Source of the DNA: Bacteroidota bacterium
GTDB taxonomy: Bacteria; Bacteroidota; Bacteroidia; Chitinophagales; Saprospiraceae
DNA length: 64,000 nt
NCBI GenBank assembly: GCA_963169455.1
Contig: CAUJDW010000107.1
Location: forward strand, 1-64,000
Direction of reading: 5' to 3'
In this document: positions 58,395 through 64,000 of the stretch, piece by piece
Numbering within the stretch: the stretch's first letter is position 1
How the letters are laid out: every line of letters starts with the position of its first letter
Made by a program: the position numbers and the translations under genes
The notes under the pieces: model-generated
What the model saw: only the letters and a program-made list of their open reading frames with translations
Database searches by the model: none
Told to the model about the DNA's origin: nothing

Positions 58395-61300
58395 ATGCAA
58401 GCTGACAAGAGGAGATTTCAGAAACTGCTGGTCGCCAACCGCGGCGAGATCGCCATCCGGGTGCTGCGCGCCGCCTCCGAGCTCAACCTGAGGACGGTGG
58501 CCATTTATACCTATGAAGACCGCTATTCCCTGCACCGCTACAAGGCCGACGAGGCCTATCAGATCGGGCCGGATGAGGAGCCGCTGAAGCCCTACCTCGA
58601 CATCGGGGAGATCATTCAGGTTGCAAAAGAGAATGGGGTGGACGCCATACACCCCGGTTATGGTTTCCTTTCGGAAAACGTGCAGTTTGCCCGCCGTTGC
58701 CGGGAGGAGGGCATCGCCTTCGTGGGGCCGGCGCCGGAAGTAATGGAAATGCTGGGCGACAAGGTGGCCGCCAAGGTGCTGGCCCGGCGCGTACAGGTGC
58801 CGCTCATCGAAGACAGCAGGCAGCCGCTCACCGATGCCGGTAAAGCACTGGCCGAAGCCCGCCGGATCGGCTTCCCCGTCGTGGTCAAAGCAGCCGCCGG
58901 CGGCGGCGGGCGCGGCATGCGCGTCATCATGGAAGAAAAAAACCTGGAGGAGGCTTATCACGAAGCCCGCGGAGAAGCTAAAACTGCCTTCGGCGACGAC
59001 ACGGTCTTCCTCGAAAAATACATCGACAACCCCAAACATATCGAGGTGCAGATACTGGGCGACCAGCACGGGAATATTGTACACCTCTACGAACGCGACT
59101 GCTCGGTGCAGCGCCGCTTCCAGAAAGTCGTCGAGGTGGCGCCCTGCATTTCGATCAGCCAGGAAACAAAGGAAAAGCTCTACGATTACGCCCTGCGCCT
59201 GGCCCGCGAAGTGAACTACAACAATGCCGGCACCGTTGAGTTCCTGCTCGATAAGGATGAAAACATCTATTTCATCGAAGTCAACCCCCGCATCCAGGTC
59301 GAACACACCGTCACCGAGGAGGTCACGGGCATCGACCTGGTGCGCTCGCAGATACTTATCGCCATGGGGTATCCGCTGGATCACAAGACCATCTTCATCC
59401 GCAGCCAGGAAGACATCGTGTGCCACGGGGTGGCCATCCAGTGCCGGGTGACGACCGAAGACCCCGGCAATGGTTTCCAGCCCGACTACGGCACCCTGAT
59501 CGCCTACCGCTCGGCCTCCGGCATGGGCATCCGCCTCGATGCCGGCAGCGCCTTCCCGGGCGCCCGCATCTCGCCCTTTTTCGACAGCCTGCTGGTTAAA
59601 GTCACGGCCTGGGGGCGCACCCAGAAAGGGGCGGCCCAGCGCATGCACCGCGCCCTGCGCGAGTTCCGCATCCGCGGCGTCAAGACCAATATCGGCTTTC
59701 TGCTCAACCTGCTGCAGCACGAAACCTTCAACAGCGGGCAGGCCACCGTCAACTTCATCAAGGACAACCCGGAATTGCTGGCGCCGCCCAACTGGCGCGA
59801 CCGCGGCACCAAGCTGCTGCGCTACCTGGCCGAAGTGGCGGTAAACGGCAACCCCGACGTCAAACATACCGACCCCTCCATCGAATTCATCCACGCCGTC
59901 GTTCCTCCTTACGACCCCCACGGCCCCGTGCCCGACGGCACGCGCCAGAAGCTGCAGGAACTGGGCCCGGAAGGATTCGCCCGATGGCTGAAGGGCCTCA
60001 ACGCCATCCAGTACACCGATACCACCTTCCGCGACGCCCACCAGTCGCTGCTGGCCACCCGTATGCGCACCTACGACATGATGAAGGCGGCCCGCAGCTT
60101 CGCCCAGCACCACGGCAATGACGTCTTTTCGATGGAAGTCTGGGGCGGCGCCACCTTCGACGTGGCCCTGCGCTTCCTCAGGGAGTGCCCATGGAAACGC
60201 CTGGAATTCCTGCGCCAGGCCATTCCCAACATCTGCTTCCAGATGCTGCTGCGCGGCTCCAACGCCGTGGGCTATACCGCGTATCCGGACAACCTCATCA
60301 TCAAATTCATTGAGGAGGCGGCTGAGGCAGGCATCGATATCTTCCGCATCTTCGACTCCCTCAACTGGGTGGAAGCCATGAAGGTGAGCATCCGCACCGT
60401 ACGGGAGCGCACCAACAGCGTGGCCGAAGCCTGCCTTTGTTATACCGGCGATATCACCGACCCTAACCGTACGAAGTACAACCTGCAGTATTACCTGGAC
60501 ATGGCCCGGCGCCTGGAGGATGAGGGCGCCCACATCATCGCCATCAAGGATATGGCCGGTTTGCTCAAGCCACTGGCGGCGGAGCTGCTGATCTCGGAAC
60601 TGAAGCAGGTGGTCCACACGCCTATCCACCTGCATACCCACGACACCTCCTCCATTCAGGCGGCCACTTACCTGAAAGCTATCGATGCCGGCGTGGATGT
60701 GATCGACCTGGCGCTGAGTTCCATGTCGGGGCTGACTTCCCAGCCCAATTTCAACTCCGTAGCCGCCATGATGAAAGGGCACCCCAGGGAACACCCCATC
60801 AAGCTGCATTCCCTGAACCAGTTTTCCGACTACTGGGAAACGGTGCGCCGTTACTACTATCCTTTCGAAACCGAATTGCGGGCCGGAACGGCGGAAGTTT
60901 ACGAACACGAAATCCCCGGCGGCCAGTATTCCAACCTCCGCCCGCAGGCGCGCGCCCTGGGGCTGGAAGAAGAGTTCGACACTATTAAGGAGAATTACCG
61001 CATCGCCAACGAATTGTTTGGCGATATCGTCAAGGTGACCCCTTCCTCCAAAGTCGTAGGCGATATGGCGATGTTCATGGCATCGAACAACCTCAGCCGG
61101 GAAGACATCCTGAAGCGGGGCGAATCCCTGTCCTTCCCCGACAGCGTCAAGGCGCTGATGCGGGGCGACCTGGGGCAGCCCGAAGGCGGTTTCCCGGAGG
61201 AATTGCAGCGCCTGGTGCTCAAAGGCGAAAAGCCTTATACCGAACGGCCCAACGCCCACATGGAGCCTATCGATTTTGAAAAGGAACTGAAGCAGTTCCG

Positions 61301-61847
61301 CGAGGAATTCGGCGAATACCTGGACATGCGCAACTTTCTCTCCTACAAGTTATACCCCAAGGTGTACAGAGAGTACCGCGAGCACTACGAGCGCTACGGC
61401 CTGGTGCGCGCCCTGCCCAGCCCGGCCTTTTTCTTCGGCCTGAAGCCCAACGAGGAGATTATCGTTTCGCTGGACAAAGGCAAAAACCTGCTCATTAAGT
61501 ACCTCAACATGACCGAGCCGGACAGCCAGGGCAACCGCCTGGCCTTTTTCCAGCTCAACGGGCAGACCCGGTCCATCCCCATCCACGACCGCCACATCAA
61601 ACTGGAGGTGGTGGCGCACCGCAAAGTGGAAAGCGACAAACACGTGGGCGCCCCGCTGCAGGGCAACATTTCCAAGATTCTGGTGCATGCAGGCGATGAG
61701 GTGGCCGCCAACGCGCCCCTGTTCATCATTGAGGCCATGAAAATGGAAAGCACCATCACGGCCCCGATGGCCGGAAAAATCAAAAAGATACACCTGGCGG
61801 AAAAAACCCTGGTCGAACAGGACGACCTGGTGGTGGAATTCGCCTAG
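58395..61847 (+). CDS. pyc: Pyruvate carboxylase
   Basis: A 1150-residue single-chain pyruvate carboxylase that makes oxaloacetate from pyruvate, bicarbonate and ATP. Biotin carboxylase: residues 10-460, with KAAAGGGGRGMRV and EVNPRIQVEHTVTEE. Carboxyltransferase: about 535-810, with DTTFRDAHQSLLATRMRTYD and HLHTHDTS metal ligands. The biotin-carrier domain holds EAMKMES with biotinyl Lys K1116. Length is normal. The 5' leader has a short hairpin (ctctga/tcagag, 58365-58379) and nine A just before the start. It supplies anaplerotic flux. Confidence 0.97.
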   Translation: MQADKRRFQKLLVANRGEIAIRVLRAASELNLRTVAIYTYEDRYSLHRYKADEAYQIGPDEEPLKPYLDIGEIIQVAKENGVDAIHPGYGFLSENVQFARRCREEGIAFVGPAPEVMEMLGDKVAAKVLARRVQVPLIEDSRQPLTDAGKALAEARRIGFPVVVKAAAGGGGRGMRVIMEEKNLEEAYHEARGEAKTAFGDDTVFLEKYIDNPKHIEVQILGDQHGNIVHLYERDCSVQRRFQKVVEVAPCISISQETKEKLYDYALRLAREVNYNNAGTVEFLLDKDENIYFIEVNPRIQVEHTVTEEVTGIDLVRSQILIAMGYPLDHKTIFIRSQEDIVCHGVAIQCRVTTEDPGNGFQPDYGTLIAYRSASGMGIRLDAGSAFPGARISPFFDSLLVKVTAWGRTQKGAAQRMHRALREFRIRGVKTNIGFLLNLLQHETFNSGQATVNFIKDNPELLAPPNWRDRGTKLLRYLAEVAVNGNPDVKHTDPSIEFIHAVVPPYDPHGPVPDGTRQKLQELGPEGFARWLKGLNAIQYTDTTFRDAHQSLLATRMRTYDMMKAARSFAQHHGNDVFSMEVWGGATFDVALRFLRECPWKRLEFLRQAIPNICFQMLLRGSNAVGYTAYPDNLIIKFIEEAAEAGIDIFRIFDSLNWVEAMKVSIRTVRERTNSVAEACLCYTGDITDPNRTKYNLQYYLDMARRLEDEGAHIIAIKDMAGLLKPLAAELLISELKQVVHTPIHLHTHDTSSIQAATYLKAIDAGVDVIDLALSSMSGLTSQPNFNSVAAMMKGHPREHPIKLHSLNQFSDYWETVRRYYYPFETELRAGTAEVYEHEIPGGQYSNLRPQARALGLEEEFDTIKENYRIANELFGDIVKVTPSSKVVGDMAMFMASNNLSREDILKRGESLSFPDSVKALMRGDLGQPEGGFPEELQRLVLKGEKPYTERPNAHMEPIDFEKELKQFREEFGEYLDMRNFLSYKLYPKVYREYREHYERYGLVRALPSPAFFFGLKPNEEIIVSLDKGKNLLIKYLNMTEPDSQGNRLAFFQLNGQTRSIPIHDRHIKLEVVAHRKVESDKHVGAPLQGNISKILVHAGDEVAANAPLFIIEAMKMESTITAPMAGKIKKIHLAEKTLVEQDDLVVEFA

Positions 61848-61858
61848 GTGGCGTAGGC

Positions 61859-61916
61859 GTAGGGATGGAATCGCTTTTTAGGGATGGAATCGCTAAAAGC
61901 GATTCCATCCCTAAAA
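61859..61916. repeat. Palindrome with duplicated left arm between pyc and the miaE-like gene
   Basis: The 19-base arms 61876-61894 and 61898-61916 are perfect inverted repeats around a 3-base loop. The core of the left arm, tagggatggaatcgct, also occurs directly upstream at 61859-61874, so two left arms compete for one right arm. The element begins 12 bp after the pyc stop and ends 9 bp before the next start codon. It could terminate pyc transcription or shape translation of the next gene. Confidence 0.8.
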
Positions 61917-61925
61917 CGAAAAAAC

Positions 61926-62540
61926 ATGTCCAAGGAAAAAGAACTTCGCGAAGTACAAATGCTGGGCCTGAAGCTGCCCACCGACCCGCGCTGGGTAAAC
62001 CTGGCCGAAATGGAGCTGGGCGAAATCCTGACCGACCACGCCTATTGCGAGCAGAAGGCGGCCACCTCCTGCATCTCTCTCATCCAGGCCTATCCGGAAA
62101 AAGAGGATATGGTCAAAAAGCTGGCCCCCATCGTCACCGAGGAATGGGGGCATTTTCGCATGGTGCTCGGCGAACTGGAAAAACGCGGCCTGAAGCTGGG
62201 CCGGCAGCGTAAGGATGAGTATGTCAACAAACTGCTCGAGTTCCAGAAAAAAGGGGGTTCCCGGGAAGAGCGGCTGCTGGAAAAACTGCTGATCTGCGCC
62301 CTTATCGAAGCCCGAAGCTGCGAGCGCTTCCGCCTGCTGTCCCTGCACATCAGCGACGAGGCCCTGCGCGACTGGTACCACAAATTCATGGTGGCCGAGG
62401 CCGGGCACTACCGCCTGTTCATCGACCTGGCCAGGCAGTTCATGCCCGAAGATGTTGTTAAAAAACGCTGGCAGGAATATCTGGACAGGGAGGCGGAGAT
62501 CATGAAAGAACTCGAGCTGCGGGGAGACAGGATGCACTGA
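61926..62540 (+). CDS. miaE: MiaE-like tRNA-(ms2io6A37) hydroxylase
   Basis: A 204-residue ferritin-like di-iron protein. Carboxylate/histidine ligands are visible in DHAYCEQKAA near 40, TEEWGHFRMVLGEL near 73, LIEARSCERFRLL near 127 and VAEAGHYRLFIDLARQF near 158. MiaE hydroxylates the isopentenyl group at A37 of tRNA using O2. The start at 61926 follows the palindrome; the longer frame begins inside it. It is convergent with the NTF2-like lipoprotein gene, with a gap of 9 bp. Confidence 0.88.
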   Translation: MSKEKELREVQMLGLKLPTDPRWVNLAEMELGEILTDHAYCEQKAATSCISLIQAYPEKEDMVKKLAPIVTEEWGHFRMVLGELEKRGLKLGRQRKDEYVNKLLEFQKKGGSREERLLEKLLICALIEARSCERFRLLSLHISDEALRDWYHKFMVAEAGHYRLFIDLARQFMPEDVVKKRWQEYLDREAEIMKELELRGDRMH

Positions 62541-62549
62541 ACCGGCAGG

Positions 62550-63077
62550 CTATTCCCTCAACTCCTCCGGCGCCGGCCTGCCTTCGCCCGGCAGTTCGTT
62601 GATGATGGATGCGATCCACCACCGCCCGTCCCGGCGGATGAGGTGAAAGCTGTCCACCCCCTGCTGCGGGCGCATGCGCGTGCCGGGAATGTGGGCTTCG
62701 TACAGCACCAGGGCATGGGCGATGTCCCCCATCACCATCATTCTGGTGCGGACGATGCGCTCGGTAAAGCCCGTCTTTTCCACATTGGCCCGCCCGATGA
62801 AGTCCACGAAGTCCTGTACAAACCCATCCACCGAAAAAACAGTGGTTTCCTCCCGCGCCGTGCGCAGCACGATCACCGCCTGATCGATGAACAGGGCGCG
62901 CACCTTGTCCCAGTCGGGAGTGGTTCCCGCCTTGAAGGTAACCAAGTCATAGAGTTCGTTGACTACTGCTTCGGCCGACTGATGATCCGCCGCCGGCGGG
63001 GATTCCGTTTGCCCGCGGGAGACGGCGCAGGAGGTGAGCAAAAGGGCAAGGAGGGTGAAATATTGGAAACGCTTCAT
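62550..63077 (-). CDS. NTF2-like (SnoaL/DUF4440 type) lipoprotein
   Basis: A 175-residue lipoprotein. The signal peptide MKRFQYFTLLALLLTSC ends in a lipobox. An NTF2-like fold follows (AVVNELYDLVTFKAG, VRALFIDQAVIVLRTA, FVQDFVDFIGR, DSFHLIRRDGRWWIASIIN). No catalytic residues can be assigned; the domain usually binds a small molecule or acts structurally. It is probably periplasmic or outer-membrane anchored. Monocistronic. Confidence 0.8.
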   Translation of the reverse strand: MKRFQYFTLLALLLTSCAVSRGQTESPPAADHQSAEAVVNELYDLVTFKAGTTPDWDKVRALFIDQAVIVLRTAREETTVFSVDGFVQDFVDFIGRANVEKTGFTERIVRTRMMVMGDIAHALVLYEAHIPGTRMRPQQGVDSFHLIRRDGRWWIASIINELPGEGRPAPEELRE

Positions 63078-63282
63078 TGGCTGAGTATTTAAATTAAAGC
63101 CGACAGTAAAAAACTCCCGGAAAAAACAATCGGAGCTTTATAAGCCTGAAAATAACAATCTCCTAATTTTATTTTTCAAAAATGATTGCGAACTTTGCAA
63201 AACGCCTGGTGCAATGATCACCGGGCCCGGTTGCAAATAACACGGCCATTTTCTAAAACCCTGATGTAACACCCAATACGGT

Positions 63283-63819
63283 TTGAAAAACCCGATTGAC
63301 AGAAAAAGACGGTGTTTTGCTTGCCTGCTTCTGCTTGCGTTCTGCCTTCAAAGAGTTATTGGCTTTTTAGGGGGTGAAATTGTTTATGTTGTTTTGGCCG
63401 AGTCCCGGATGGATGGCCAAGAGAAAAGGATCGCCGAAAAGATTCTGGCGGAAACGGGCTTTGACCTCCACATCGAAATCCAGAGCGACGGCCAGATAAA
63501 GGCCCTGCAGGGCCTGGGTTATTCCTCCCCCTTCATCTTTTCCGAAGAAATCGAGGGGCAACTCAGTTACTATACCCTCAATGAATCGCCTGTGAAGGCG
63601 TTAAGTTATACTTTCACTACTGAAGAACAACAGAAGCCCGAGGCGCCGGCTAATACAAACAGGGCCATCAAGGACCGGTTGTTTTCCGATTTTTATTTCC
63701 TGGAACCTTGTTTCTGGCTAAAGGAATTGCCGGGTTTCCATTCCCGGCTGACGGCCATACTGCCTTCCTGGGAAAATTCATTTCTATCCATAACCTCCCC
63801 TCCTCCGGAATTGGCGTAA
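63283..63819 (+). CDS. Hypothetical membrane-anchored protein (TTG start)
   Basis: A 178-residue frame. After a basic stretch (KNPIDRKRR) comes a hydrophobic segment (CFACLLLLAFCLQRVIGFL), then a soluble domain (ILAETGFDLHIEIQSDGQ, IFSEEIEGQLSYYTLNESP). No in-frame ATG precedes the hydrophobic segment, so TTG at 63283 is the likely start; a start at 63409 would lose the anchor. gaactttg near 63190 resembles a -7 box with one mismatch. No family is recognised. The last 180 bp of the window hold nothing I can support. Confidence 0.5.
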   Translation: MKNPIDRKRRCFACLLLLAFCLQRVIGFLGGEIVYVVLAESRMDGQEKRIAEKILAETGFDLHIEIQSDGQIKALQGLGYSSPFIFSEEIEGQLSYYTLNESPVKALSYTFTTEEQQKPEAPANTNRAIKDRLFSDFYFLEPCFWLKELPGFHSRLTAILPSWENSFLSITSPPPELA

Positions 63820-64000
63820 TGCAGGCAAAACCGGCCATTGCCATCCCGGCAAAGCGGCCTTCCGGCCGGCTTTCCAACTTTTTTCAGCCCTCTTAGCCCT
63901 TTTACCCAAGCTTGGGGTTTTGAGGGAAATTTATCCTATTCCATCACTGAGGTTGCTCCACAAAGCCATTAGGACAGGGGTAACGGAACGGGGTGTTTCA

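Noticed and set aside
58374..61259. 961-residue open frame on the minus strand opposite pyc
   Set aside because: It is the mirror of a strongly GC-biased real gene; the plus strand encodes a full pyruvate carboxylase with every catalytic motif, and the minus-strand product has no recognisable domain.

Overview
The window looks like a chromosomal segment of a Bacteroidota bacterium, most likely from the Saprospiria group. The evidence is type IX secretion (T9SS) C-terminal sorting domains of both type A and type B, a TonB-dependent receptor with an STN domain paired with a DUF4249 lipoprotein, DUF4199 membrane proteins, many lipoproteins, weak Shine-Dalgarno sequences, and moderately high GC content with AT-rich gaps. 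The phylum call is firm. The order is inferred from gene style, not from a marker gene. I saw no rRNA or tRNA genes, no CRISPR array, no insertion sequence and no prophage.

Layout. 1-380 holds a 100-bp tandem repeat, followed by pepT. 1667-13780 is a mostly minus-strand housekeeping block: rlmH, rhomboid and DUF218 as an operon, a SWIM zinc-finger protein, an ECF sigma factor with a membrane partner, a DCC protein, radA, an L,D-transpeptidase, a BI-1 protein, a flavin reductase and a T9SS type B protein. Within it, 9250-9680 carries a long operator-like palindrome in front of radA and a candidate small RNA with a very strong terminator. 13861-26545 is mostly plus strand: a Vsr-like endonuclease, two tandem T9SS subtilases, a membrane protein and two tandem CotH-kinase genes. 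It is interrupted by a minus-strand sorbosone-dehydrogenase-like lipoprotein and a palindromic element. 26644-44617 contains a GH92 mannosidase, a tiny Cys/Lys-rich protein, an RsmF-like methyltransferase, a Crp/Fnr regulator, a TonB/DUF4249 pair, an M28 peptidase, a GT2, two DUF4199 proteins, a dihydroorotase homologue that has lost its metal ligands, a large membrane protein and a sialidase.

44684-55040 is the most interesting part: a complete Kdp potassium-uptake locus with unusual control. A sigma-54 activator (REC-AAA-Fis) is followed by a -24/-12 type promoter, then small membrane proteins, kdpF, kdpA, kdpB, kdpC, an outer-membrane porin, a KdpD sensor domain without a kinase, and a separate HAMP/PAS histidine kinase. 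The KdpDE pair of Proteobacteria appears here as three pieces, and control appears to have moved from an OmpR-type to an NtrC-type regulator. The porin may supply the outer-membrane step of uptake.

55282-63819 carries a SNF2-family helicase, pyruvate carboxylase, a MiaE-like tRNA hydroxylase, an NTF2-like lipoprotein and a hypothetical membrane-anchored protein. Gene ends are repeatedly marked by long perfect palindromes (39007, 58250, 61859) and by a dispersed GC-rich hairpin plus GACCTTCC-type repeats (5524, 30825, 37288).
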